Notes under the pieces: model-generated
The model's database searches: none
Told to the model about the DNA's origin: nothing
The model's input: the letters and a program-made list of their open reading frames with translations, nothing else
Translations under genes and position numbers: made by a program
Assembly (NCBI RefSeq): GCF_022539505.1
Contig: NC_061509.1
Span: 208,964,254-209,028,253 of the forward strand
Length of the DNA: 64,000 nucleotides
Reading direction: 5' to 3'
Source: Lolium rigidum
Lineage: Eukaryota; Streptophyta; Magnoliopsida; Poales; Poaceae
In this document: positions 21,973 through 33,821 of the stretch, one piece after another
Position numbering within the stretch: the first letter of the stretch is position 1
Layout of the letters: every line of letters starts with the position of its first letter

Positions 21973-24569
21973 GTGCATCATTAAAACTGCTGAGCCCATC
22001 TTAATGGCTATAAAGAAAGAACTTCTTGGGAGATAACCCATGTGTTTTTACTACAGTATTTTTGTTTTATATTTGAGTCTTGGAAGTTGTTTACTACTGT
22101 AGCAACCTCTCCTTATCTTAGTTTTGAGTTTTGTTGTGCCAAGTAAAGTCTTTGATAGTAAAGTAAGTACTAGATTTGGATTACTGCGCAGTTCCAGATT
22201 TCTTTGCTGTCACGAATCTGGGTCTACCTCCCTGTAGGAAGCTCAGAAAATTAAGCCAATTTACGTGCATGATCCTCAGATATGTACGCAACTTTCATTC
22301 AATTTGAGCATTTTCGTTTGAGCAAGTCTGGTGGCCTAATAAAATCTATCTTTACGGACTGTTCTGTTTTGACAGATTCTGTCTTTTATTTCGCATTGCC
22401 TCTTTTACTATGTTGGATGAATTTCTTTGATCCACTAATGTCCAGTAGCTTTATGCAATGTCCAGAAGTGTTAAGAATGATTGTGTCACCTCTGAACATG
22501 TGAATTTTTATTATGCACTAACCCTCTAATGAGTTGTTTCGAGTTTGGTGTGGAGGAAGTTTTCAAGGATCAAGAGAGGAGTATGATGCAATATGATCAA
22601 GGAGAGTGAAAGCTCTAAGCTTGGGGATGCCTCGGTGGTTCACCCCTGCATATTCTAAGAAGACTCAAGCGTCTAAGCTTGGGGATGCCCAAGGCATCCC
22701 CTTCTTCATCGACAACATTATCAGGTTCCTCCCCTGAAACTATATTTTTATTCCGTCACATCTTATGCACTTTGTTTGGAGCGTCGGTTTGTTTTTGTTT
22801 TTTGTTTTGTTTGAATAAAATGGATCCTAGCATTCACTTTATGGGAGAGAGACACGCTCCGCTGTAGCATATGGACAAATATGTCCTTAGGCTCTACTCA
22901 TAGTATTCATGGCGAAGTTTCTTCTTCGTTAAATTGTTATATGGTTGGAATTGGAAAATGATACATGTAGTAAATTGCTATAATGTCTTGGATAATTTGA
23001 TACTTGGAAATTGTTGTGCTCATGTTTAAGCTCTTGCATCATATACTTTGCACCCATTAATGAAGAAATACTTAGAGCTTGCTAATTTGGTTAGCATATT
23101 TGGTTTCTCTAGAGTCTAGATAACATCTAGTATTGAGTTTTGAACAACAAGGAAGACGGTATGGAGTCTTATAATGTTTACCATATGTCTTTTATGTGAG
23201 TTTTGCTGTACCATTCATCCTTGTGTTTGTTTCAAATAACCTTGCTAGCCTAAACCTTGTATCGAGAGGGAATACTTCTCATGCATCCAAAATCTTTGAG
23301 CCAACCACTATGCCATTTGTGTCCACCATACCTACCTACTACATGGTATTTACCCGCCATTCCAAAGTAAATTGCTTGAGTGCTACCTTTAAAATTCCAT
23401 CATTCACCTTTGCAATACATAGCTCATGGGACAAATAGCTTAAAAACTATTGTGGTATTGAATATGTACTTATGCACTTTATCTCTTATTAAGTTGCTTG
23501 TTGTGCGATAACCATGTTTCGGGGACGCCATCAACTATTCTTTGTTGGATATCATGTGAGTTGCTATGCATGTCCGTCTTGTCCGAAGCAAGAGAGATCT
23601 ACCACCTTCATGGTTGGAGCATGCATGTTGTTAGAGAAGAACTTTGGGCCGCTAACTAAAGCCATGATTCATGGTGGAAGTTTCAGTTTGGACATATATC
23701 CTCAATCTCATATGAGAATAATAATTGTTGCCACATGCTTATGCATTAAAGAGGAGTCCATTATCTGTTGTCCATGTTGTCCCGGTATGGATGTCTAAGT
23801 TGAGAATAATCAAAAGCGAGAAATCCAAAATGCGAGCTTTCTCCTTAGACCTTTGTACAGGCGGCATGGAGGTACCCCATTGTGACACTTGGTCAAAACA
23901 TGTGCATTGCAAAGATCCGGTAGTCCAAGTTAATTAGGACAAGGTGCGGGCACTATTAGTATACTATGCATGAGACTTGCAACTTGTAAGATATAATGTA
24001 CATAACTCATATGCTTTATTACTACCGTTGACAAAATTGTTTCATGTTTTCAAAATAAAAGCTCTAGCACAAATATAGCAATCGATGCTTTCCTCTTTGA
24101 AGGACCATTCTTTTTACTTTTATGTTGAGTCAGTTCACCTATTTCTCTCCACCTCAAGAAGCAAACACTTGTGTGAACTGTGCATTGATTCCTACATACT
24201 TGCATATTGTACTTGTTATACTACTCTATGTTGACAATTATCCATGAGATATACATGTTACAAGTTGAAAGCAACCGCTGAAACTTAATCTTCCTTTGTG
24301 TTGCTTCAATACCTTTACTTTGATTTATTGCTTTATGAGTTAACTCTTATGCAAGACTTATTAATACTTGTCTTGAAGTACTATTCATGAAAAGTCTTTG
24401 CTTTATGATTCACTTTTTTACTCATGTCATTACCATTGTTTTGATCGCTGCATTCACTACATATGTTTACAAATAGTATGATCAAGGTTATGATGGCATA
24501 TCACTTCAGAAATTATCTTTGTTATCGTTTTACCTGCTCGGGACGAGCGGAACTAAGCTTGGGGATGCT
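21973..24569 (+). other. non-coding internal region of the first tandem element
   Basis: It is closely similar to 7253-9934. It contains the CTAAGCTTGGGGATGCC motif at about 22616 and 22673 (the second in a 21-bp hairpin) and again at about 24553, just before the next LTR. No long ORF is conserved beyond the 5' portion. Confidence 0.7.
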
Positions 24570-26168
24570 TGATACGTCTCCGACGTATCGATAATTTCTT
24601 ATGTTCTATGCCATATTATTGATGATACCTACATGTTTTATGCACACTTTATGTCATATTCGTGCATTTTCCGGAACTAACCTATTAACAAGATGCCGAA
24701 GTGCCGGTTCTCGTTTTCTCGCTGTTTTTGGTTTCGAAATCCTAGTAACGAAATATTCTCGGAATTGGACGAAACGAAGACCCGTGGGCCTATTTTTCCA
24801 CGGAGCTTCCGTAAGACCGAAGAACATACGAAGTGGGGCCACGAGGTGGCGACACCACAAGGCGGCGCGGCCTAGGGGGCCCGCGCCGCCCTATGGTGTG
24901 GCCCCTCGTCGTGCCCCCGAATCTGCCCTTCCGCCTACTTAAAGCCTCCGTCGCGAAACCCCCGAGGCGAAAAACCACGATACGGAAAACCCTACTGAGA
25001 CGCCGCCGCCGCCGATCCCATCTCGGGGGATTCTGGAGATCTCCTCCGGCACCCTGCCGGAGAGGGGATTCATCTCCCGGAGGACTCTACACCACCATGG
25101 TCGCCTCCGGAGTGATGAGTGAGTAGTTCACCCCTGGACTATGGGTCCATAGCAGTAGCTAGATGGTTGTCTTCTCCTCATTGTGCTTCATTGTTGGATC
25201 TTGTGAGCTGCCTAACATGATCAAGATCATCTATCTGTAATACTCTATGTTGTGTTTTTCGGGATCCGATGGATAGAGAATACCATGTCATGTTAATTAT
25301 CAAGTTATTACATATGTGTTGTTTATGATCTTGCATGCTCTCCGTTACTAGTAGAGGCTCTGGCCAAGTTTTTACTTTTAACTCCAAGAGGGAGTATTTA
25401 TGCTCGATAGTGGGTTCATGCCCGCATTGACACCGGGACGAGTGACGAAAAGTTCTAAGGTTGTGTTGTGCTCGTTGCCACTAGGGATAAAACATTGGCG
25501 CTATGTCCAAGGATGTAGTTGTTGATTACATTACGCACCATACTTAATGCAATTGTCTCGTTGTTAGCAACTTAATACCGGAGGGGTTCGGATGATAACT
25601 CTGAAGGTGGACTTTTTAGGCATAGATGCAGTTGGATGGTGGTCTATGTACTTTGTCGTAATGCCCAATTAAATCTCACTATACTTATCATGTCATGTAT
25701 GTGCATTGTTATGCCCTCTCTATTTGTCAATTGCCCGACCGTAATTTGTTCACCCAACATGCTTTTATCTTATGGGAGAGACACCTCTAGTGAACTGTGG
25801 ACCCCGGTCCATTCTTTTAATACTCGAAATACAAATCTGCTGCAATACTTGTTTTTACTATTTTCTCTCGCAAACAATCATCTTCCACACAATACGGTTA
25901 ATCCTTTGTTACAGCAAGCCGGTGAGATTGACAACCTCACCGTTTCGTTGGGGCAAAGTACTTTGGTTGTGTTGTGCAGGTTCCACGTTGGCGCCGGAAT
26001 CTCCGGTGTTGCGCCGCACTACATCCCGCCGCCATCAACCTTCAACGTGCTTCTTGGCTCCTCCCGGTTCGATAAACCTTGGTTTCTTTCCGAGGGAAAA
26101 CTTGCTGCTGTGCGCATCATACCTTCCTCTTGGGGTTGTCCAACGAACGTGTGAAATACACGCCATCA
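24570..26168 (+). repeat. LTR copy D, shared middle LTR
   Basis: This 1599-bp LTR serves as the 3' LTR of the first internal region and the 5' LTR of the second. It is preceded by AAGCTTGGGGATGCT and followed by a primer-binding site at 26180-26197. Both sides are therefore functional-type junctions, as expected for recombination within LTRs. Confidence 0.95.
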
Positions 26169-26403
26169 AGCATATTTTCCGGCGCCGTTGCCGGGGAGAT
26201 CAAGACACGCCGCAAGGGGAGTCTCCACTTCTCAATCTCTTTACTTTGTTTTTGTCTTGCTTTATTTTATTTACTACTTTGTTTGCTGCATTATATCAAA
26301 ACACAAAAAAATTAGTTGCTAGTTTTACTTTATTTGCTACCTTGTTTGCCATATCAAAAACACAAAAAAATTAGTTACTTGCATTTACTTTACTTGATTC
26401 ATT

Positions 26404-27049
26404 ATGTTTCCTTTTAATTTTACCACAAAAAACATACCGGTAGGACAAGGGTCTATAATTGGGAGGAACAATATAGAAGAATTTTTTACCCATGTTAGTA
26501 CCGTTGAAGATTTTGAAGATAGACACTTGGTAGAACTTGCTCCTACCTATGAAATTGCTGCTGCTCGCTTTAGTTCGCTTGTTGGAAACTAAATTTGTTA
26601 ATCTCAATCCTATAATCCAACACATGTTTCTTACACTTGGTGATTTGGAAGAGGGGGAAAAGAAAGATTTTGTTTTAGAAACCCTTCTTAGAGAATTTGG
26701 TGGTCTAGCAAGAGAGGCTAGAAAGGTCTTCGCTAAATTTAATATGCTTGGTTCTCATACTAATTTTGTTAGTCTCCTTGAAAAAATGGATATGGATAGG
26801 ATAAGGTACACTAATAATGCTAATGATGGTGGGGAGATCAAAGCACCAATACCATGCAAACTCCTAGCTATGAATGATGCACTAGAACATAACTATGCTT
26901 GGCTTGTTCCCGAAAATTTGTTTGATGAGAGTAGCAAGCCCAAGACTAATGAAAAGGGAGACGCTGAAACTTATGTATCCAATATACTATGCATGGTTGA
27001 GAAAACTCCAAACCCCGCTGTAGGTGCACCACCCTTCGATAATACTTGA
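26404..27049 (+). pseudogene. alternative ORF of the second tandem element
   Basis: The reading begins MFPFNFTTKNIPVGQGSIIG at 26404 and runs to about 26592, where it stops after ARFSSLVGN. It continues in the next frame to 27049 with KFVNLNPIIQHMFLTLGDLE and LREFGGLAREARKVFAKFN. The frame change falls at GCTTGTTGG, a CTG-like site. Joined by position it would be about 210 residues, acidic and partly helical. It replaces the MENNK ORF found in the sister elements, while the sequence downstream is shared. I recognise no domain. Confidence 0.6.
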
Positions 27050-29635
27050 GATACACTTTCTGCGCCTAGCTGAAAGGCGTTAAAGAAAAGCGCTTATGGG
27101 AGACAACCCATGTTTTTACTCCAGTATTTTTGTGTTATATTTGTGTCTTGGAAGTTGTTTACTACTGTAGCAACCTCTCCTTATCTTAGTTTTATGTTTT
27201 GTTGTGCCAAGTAAAGTCTTTGATAGAAAAGTAAGTTCTAGATTTGGATTACTGCGCAGTTCCAGATTTCTTTGCTGTCACGAATCTGGGTCTATCTCCC
27301 TGTAGGTAGCTCAGAAAATTAAGCCAATTTACGAGCATGATCCTCAGATATGTACGCAACTTTCATTCAATTTGAGCATTTTCGTTTGAGCAAGTCTGGT
27401 GGCCTAATAAAATCCATCTTTACGGACTGTTCTGTTTTGACAGATTCTGTCTTTTATTTCGCATTGCCTCTTTTGCTATGTTGGATGAATTTCTTTGATC
27501 CACTAATGTCCAGTAGCTTTATGCAATGTCCAGAAGTGTTAAGAATGATTGTGTCACCTCTGAACATGTGAATTTTTATTATGCACTAACCCTCTAATGA
27601 GTTGTTTCGAGTTTGGTGTGGAGGAAGTTTTCAAGGGTCAAGAGAGGAGTATGATGCAATATGATCAAGGAGAGTGAAAGCTCTAAGCTTGGGGATGCCC
27701 AGTGGTTCACCCCCGCATATTCTAAGAAGACTCAAGCGTCTAAGCTTGGGGATGCCCAAGGCATCCCCTTCTTCATCGACAACATTATCAGGTTCCTCCA
27801 CCGAAACTATATTTTTATTCCGTCACATCTTATGCACTTTGCTTGGAGCGTCGGTTTGTTTTTGTTTTTGTTTTGTTTGAATAAAATGGATCCTAGCATT
27901 CACTTTATGGGAGAGAGACACGCTCCGCTGTAGCATATGGACAAATATGTCCTTAGGCTCTACTCATAGTATTCATGGCGAAGTTTCATCTTCGTTAAAT
28001 TGTTATATGGTTGGAATTGGAAAATGCTACATGTAGTAATTCTAAAATGTCTTGGATAATTTGATACTTGGCAATTGTTGTGCTCATGTTTAAGCTCTTG
28101 CATCATATACTTTGCACCCATTAATGAAGAAATACTTAGAGTTTGCTAATTTGGTTTGCATATTTGGTTTCTCTAGAGTCTAGATAACATCTAGTATTGA
28201 GTTTTGAACAACAAGGAAGACGGTATGGAGTCTTATAATGTTTACAATATGTCTTTTATGTGAGTTTTGCTGTACCGTTCATCCTTGTGTTTGTTTCAAA
28301 TAACCTTGCTAGCCTAAACCTTGTATCGAGAGGGAATACTTCTCATGCATCCAAAATACTTGAGCCAACCACTATGCCATTTGTGTCCACCATACCTACC
28401 TACTACATGGTATTTATCCGCCATTCCAAAGTAAATTGCTTGAGTGCTACCTTTAAAATTCCATCATTCACCTTTGCAATATATAGCTCATGGGACAAAT
28501 AGCTTAAAAACTATTGTGGTATTGAATATGTACTTATGCACTTTATCTCTTATTAAGTTGCTTGTTGTGCGATAACCATGTTTCGGGGACGCCATCAACT
28601 ATTCTTTGTTGGATATCATGTGAGTTGCTATGCATGTCCGTCTTGTCTGAAGCAAGAGAGATCTACCACCTTCATGGTTGGAGCATGCATATTGTTAGAG
28701 AAGAACTTTGGGCCGCTAACTAAAGCCATGATTCATGGTGGAAGTTTCAGTTTGGACATATATCCTCAATCTCATATTAGAATAATAATTGTTGCCACAT
28801 GCTTATGCATTAAAGAGGAGTCCATTATCTGTTGTCCATGTTGTCCCGTATGGATGTCTAAGTTGAGAATAATCAAAAGCGAGAAATCCAAAATGCGAGT
28901 TTTCTCCTTAGACCTTTGTACAAAGCGGCATGGAGGTACCCCATTGTGACACTTGGTCAAAACATGTGCATTGCAAAGATCCGGTAGTCCAAGTTAATTA
29001 GGACAAGGTGCGGGCACTATTAGTATACTATGCATGAGACTTGCAACTTGTAAGATATAATGTACATAACTCATATGCTTTATTACTACCGTTGACAAAA
29101 TTGTTTCATGTTTTCAAAATAAAAGCTCTAGCACAAATATAGCAATCGATGCTTTCCTCTTTGAAGGACCATTCTTTTTACTTTTATGTTGAGTCAGCTT
29201 CACCTATCTCTCTCCACCTCAAGAAGCAAACACTTGTGTGAACTCGTGCATTGATTCCTACATACTTGCATATTGTACTTGTTATATTACTCTATGTTGA
29301 CTATTATCCATGAGATATACATGTTACAAGTTGAAAGCAACCGCTGAAACTTAATCTTCCTTTGTGTTGCTTCAATACCTTTACTTTGATTTATTGCTTT
29401 ATGAGTTAACTCTGATGCAAGACTTATTAATACTTGTCTTGAAGTACTGTTCATGAAAAGTCTTTGCTTTATGATTCACTTGTTTACTCATGTCATTACC
29501 ATTGTTTTGATCGCTGCATCCACTACATATGTTTACAAATAGTATGATCAAGGTTATGATGGCATATCACTTCGAAATTATCTTTGTTATCGTTTTACTC
29601 GCTCGGGACGAGCAGTAACTAAGCTTGGGGATGCT
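27050..29635 (+). other. non-coding internal region of the second tandem element
   Basis: From about 27110 on it matches the internal regions of elements A and C. It includes the paired AAGCTTGGGGATGCC motifs (about 27683 and 27741) and the copy before the 3' LTR (about 29621). No gag or pol sequence is present. Confidence 0.7.
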
Positions 29636-31228
29636 TGATACGTCTCCGACGTATCGATAATTTCTTATGTTCTATGCCATATTATTGATGATACCTACAT
29701 GTTTTATGCACACTTTATGTCATATTCGTGCATTTTCCGGAACTAACCTATTAACAAGATGCCGAAGTGCCAGCTCTCGTTTTCTGCTGTTTTTGGTTTC
29801 AGAAATCCTAGTAACGAAATATTCTCGGAATTGGACGAAACGAAGACCCGGGGCCTATTTTTCCACGGAGCTTCCGAAGACCGAAGAACATACGAAGTGG
29901 GGCCACGAGGTGGCGACACCACAAGGCGGCGTGGCCAAGGGGGCCCGCGCCGCCCTATGGTGTGGGCCCCTCGTTAGCCCCCGACTCGCCCTTCCGCCTA
30001 CTTAAAGCCTCCGTCGCGAAACCCCCGATGCGAAAAACCACGATACGGAAAACCTTACCGAGACGCCGCCGCCGCGATCCCATCTCGGGGATTCGGAGAT
30101 CTCCTCCGGCACCCCGCCGGAGAGGGGATTCATCTCCCGGAGGACTCTACACCGCCATGGTCGCCTCCGGAGTGATGAGTGAGTAGTTCACCCCTGGACT
30201 ATGGGTCCATAGCAGTAGCTAGATGGTTGTCTTCTCCTCATTGTGCTTCATTGTTGGATCTTGTGAGCTTCCTAACATGATCAAGATCATCTATCCGTAA
30301 TTCTATATGTTGTGTTTGTCGGGATCCGATGGATAGAGAATACCATGTCATGTTAATTATCAAGTTATTACATATGTGTTGTTTATGATCTTGCATGCTC
30401 TCCGTTACTAGTAGAGGCTCTGGCCAAGTTTTTGCTTTTAACTCCAAGAGGGAGTATTTATGCTCGATAGTGGGTTCATGCCCGCATTGACACCCGGGAC
30501 AAGTGATGTAAAGTTCTAAGGTTGTGTTGTGCTCGTTGCCACTAGGGATAAAACATTGGCGCTATGTCCGAGGATGTAGTTGTTGATTACATTACGCACC
30601 ATACTTAATGCAATTGTCCGTTGTTAGCAACTTAATACCGGAGGGGGTTCGGATGATAACCTCGAAGGTGGACTTTTTAGGCATAGATGCAGTTGGATGG
30701 CGGTCTATGTACTTTGTCGTAATGCCCAATTAAATCTCACTATACTTATCATGTCATGTATGTGCATTGTTATGCCCTCTCTATTTGTCAATTGCCCGAC
30801 CGTAATTTGTTCACCCAACATGCTTTTATCTTATGGGAGAGACACCTCTAGTGAACTCGTGGACCCCGGTCCATTCTTTTAATACCGAAATACAAATCTG
30901 CAGCAATACTTGTTTTACTGTTTTCTCCGCAAACAATCATCTTCCACACAATACGGTTAATCCTTTGTTACAGCGAAGCCGGTGAGATTGACAACCTCAC
31001 CGTTTCGTTGGGGCAAAGTACTTTGGTTGTGTTGTGCAGGTTCCACGTTGGCACCGGAATCTCCGGTGTTGCGCCGCACTACATCCCGCCGCCATCAACC
31101 TTCAACGTGCTTCTTGGCTCCTCCTGGTTCGATAAACCTTGGTTTCTTTCTGAGGGAAAACTTGCTGCTGTGCGCATCATACCTTCCTCTTGGGGTTGCC
31201 CAACGAACGTGTGAAATACACGCCATCA
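29636..31228 (+). repeat. LTR copy E
   Basis: This 1593-bp LTR ends ACACGCCATCA at 31228. The following bases GCGCG do not match the CAGAA before LTR C, so no target duplication marks the tandem block. Confidence 0.95.
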
Positions 31229-31398
31229 GCGCGCTGCTAGCCCCTGGTGGCTCCGCCTCCACGTCCGTGGCCTCTTCCGCCTCCTTGACCTCCGCGTTGG
31301 AGCGCCATGGCAACCATGTCGGATCCTCCGCTCTTCTGGTCATCGGGGGGATTCTCCCGCTTGTTGTTGTTGTTGCTGCCGCCATTGTCACAGTTTTT

Positions 31399-31980
31399 CT
31401 ATTGCTGGTGCAGGTGTATGGCTGTGGCAGTGAGTTCTCCACCTGCATCGTCATCAGCGGCGGTGTGAGTACTTGCAATGCCGATCATGTCATCCAAGGT
31501 CAGATTTTTTTCATTGATCAGGCAAGTAAGCTTGTGCCGGAGTAGTCCTCCCCTCTGCGGCCCACCTATGAAGACATGCATAGATGTGCGGTTATCCACG
31601 TTCTCACACTCGTTCCTGGTTGCTAACCATCGAGTGAGGACATTTCGTGAAGTTTCACCTTTTTTCTAGATACATGTTTGCATGTCGCTTGTTGTAGCAG
31701 GCCTCTTGTATGTGCCCCTGAACTGTTTCTCGAAGGCGATCTTCAGGTTGAACCAACAAAATATGGAGTTTTTCGGGAGGTCGCTGAGCCAGGTACGAGC
31801 TGGACCAATAAGGTACAACTGAAGCATGCGGCAGGCTATCTTCTGGTTCCTTCCGGCGAAGCTAACTGCATTGAAGTAGTCTTCGATCCAGGTATCGGGC
31901 CTTTCGCTGCCATCATAGTGCTTCAGATTTCCGGGTAGTTTAAGGTTCAAGCCTTTTGGATAGGGCTCCTCTCGGATCAT
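31399..31980 (-). pseudogene. Gypsy gag fragment
   Basis: The minus strand encodes GNLKHYDGSERPDTWIEDYF, then ARTWLSDLPKNSIFCWFNLK and FRGTYKRP, a typical Retrotrans_gag core. After a frame change it continues with LTCLINEKNLTLDDMIGIAS. Gag forms the particle that packages element RNA. The frame is broken at about 31666 and 31600, and the 3' end is lost at 31229. The sequence resembles gag of abundant Pooideae Gypsy elements; the family name was not assigned. Confidence 0.85.
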
Positions 31981-32607
31981 CCTGCCAAAGCATTTTGGCC
32001 AATGTATTCAGATATGTATTCGTTGAGACATTCCCTTGCGTCGCGTGAGCCGTTGCAGGGAGATTTTGAACGGGAGCGGGATCTCCGGCCTCCGCCTCCG
32101 CCTCCACCTCCTCCACTAGGTGGTGGGGAGGGAGATCTGCGAGGGGGCCTGTGGGACCTTTTGCTTCCGCATTCGGATTCACCGCGCCCTTCACGCTGTT
32201 GACTCCGGCTTCGGTGGCTACCTTCCCCATGATGTCGGTCGCCTCCCTCATTCCGGCTTCTGTGGGGCTCAGGATCACGTTCTTCGTTCCGGCTCCGATG
32301 AGGTTCCGGCGTATGCTCCGTGTTCCGATTCCTCTGAGGGACCATGTTGTCGCGGATATTGATTCCGCTAGGCCCATGGGGTATGGTGTTTCCGACTGGA
32401 CTACGACGGCGAAGTGGCGGAGGAGGTGGCTGGTTCCGCGGCGGAGGCGATGGGTTCCGGTACTTGTCCCTTCCAGTGTACATCGGATCCTTTCCCTTCC
32501 TTGGGTCTGTCGGAGGTGTTTTCGAGGGTACGGGGATCGGATTTGGATGTTCTCTGATTCTCCTTCTGCGCTCCATGGATCCGGTGCACGATACATCGTC
32601 ACGATGC
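31977..32607 (-). pseudogene. Arg/Pro/Ser-rich N-terminal region preceding Gypsy gag
   Basis: The minus strand from 32576 reads as a low-complexity basic segment with RNPSPPPRNQPPPPPLRRRS and many RSR and HRSRNE repeats, plus a Gly tract from a GGT/GGC run. It joins gag at about 31980 by a frame change. Upstream it is cut by the Copia target site GATGC (32603-32607) and would continue at 40592. This resembles the disordered arginine-rich leader of the gag polyprotein in some grass Gypsy families. Confidence 0.6.
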
Positions 32608-33807
32608 TGAAGGAGATATGCCCTAGAGGCAATAATAAAGTGGTTATTATTTATATCTTTATATTTATGATAAATGTTTATATATCATGCTATAATTGTA
32701 TTAACCGAAACATTAGTACATGTGTGATATGTAGACAACAAAGAAGTCCCTAGTATGCCTCTTAAACTAGCTTGTTGATTAATGGATGATTAGTTTCATA
32801 ATCATGAACATTGGATGTTATTAATAACAAGGTTATATCATTATATGAATGCCGTAGGGTGACACACTTAAAGTTGGATGTTGAAATGGTAGTACTTGAA
32901 TATGGAATGGAGTTCGAATATTTGTTCGGAGTCCCGGATGAGATCCCGGACATCACGAGGAGTTCGGAATGGTCCGGAGAATAAGATTCATATATAGGAT
33001 GTCATTTTATGTGAATTAAAATGATCCGGAAGGTTCTACGGAAGGTTCTAGAAGGTTCTAGAAAAGTCCGGAAGAAATAAGGATGGAAGGTGGAGTCCCA
33101 GAGGGACTCCACCCACCTTGGCCGGCCAACCTAAGGGAGGAGGAGTCCCAAGTGGACTCCCCACCATGGTGGCCGGCCACCCCACCAAGGAAAAGGGGGG
33201 AGTCCCACTCCCCCTAGGTTTGGACACTTGGAAGGTTTTGTTGGGGTCTTATTCGGACTCTTTGACCTAAACCTTGGGGCCTCCACCTATATAAAGAGGG
33301 GGAGAGAGGGGCTGGCCGGCCACTCAAGCCTCCACCATGTCCACACCCCTCAAGGGTGCCCTAGCCGGCGCCCCTCTCCCCAAACCCTAGCGGTCTCTCT
33401 CCTCCACCATATCCCGCACGCTTAAGCGAAGCTCCGCCGGATTTCTCCACCACCACCGACACCACGCCGTCGTGCTGTCGGATTCAAGAGGAGCTACTAC
33501 TTCCGCTGCCCGCTGGAACGGGGAGGTGGACGTCGTCTTCATCAACAACCGAACGTGTGACCGAGTACGGAGGTGCTGCCCGTTCGTGGCGCCGGAAGCG
33601 ATCGTGATCAAGATCTTCTACGCGCTTTTGCAAGCGGCAAGTGAACGTCTACCGCAGCAACAAGAGCCTCATCTTGTAGGCTTTGGAATCTCTTCAAGGG
33701 TGAGACTCGATATCCCCTCGTTGCTACCGTCTTCTAGATTGCATCTTGGCTTGGATTGCGTGTTCGCGGTAGGAAATTTTTTGTTTTCTATGCAACGTTA
33801 TCCTACA
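32608..33807 (+). repeat. 5' LTR of the BARE-like element, internally deleted
   Basis: At 1200 bp it is about 570 bp shorter than its partner. Alignment shows one deletion between 32851 and 32852, corresponding to 39065-39637 of the 3' LTR, in the U3 part. The TATA box and everything downstream are kept. Confidence 0.92.
33288..33296 (+). promoter_or_regulatory. TATA box of the BARE-like 5' LTR
   Basis: TATATAAAG follows CTCCACC and is followed by AGGGGGAGAG. The same word occurs at 40074-40082 in the 3' LTR. BARE-type LTRs are transcribed from such a TATA box. The 5' copy survives the upstream deletion, so transcription is possible in principle. Confidence 0.7.
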
Positions 33808-33808
33808 G

Positions 33809-33821
33809 TGGTATCAGAGCC
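33809..33821 (+). other. primer-binding site, initiator tRNA-Met type
   Basis: TGGTATCAGAGCC begins one base after the LTR end at 33807. It is the standard Copia priming site complementary to the 3' end of initiator tRNA-Met. Confidence 0.9.

Larger units (their letters stand above)
19456..31228 (+). mobile_element. tandem LTR-internal-LTR-internal-LTR block
   Basis: Three LTRs (19456-21054, 24570-26168 and 29636-31228) alternate with two internal regions of the same family as the element at 4810. The outer flanks do not match (CAGAA before, GCGCG after), so this is not a single clean insertion. The first internal region carries the MENNK ORF; the second carries a different ORF in the same place. 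The simplest reading is recombination, through the shared middle LTR, between two family members. That would also join the telomere-like repeat on the left to the Gypsy gag on the right. Confidence 0.9.

Noticed and set aside
31977..32753. Plus-strand frames of 66-200 residues
   Set aside because: They are the opposite strand of the Arg/Pro-rich gag leader and have no known motif.
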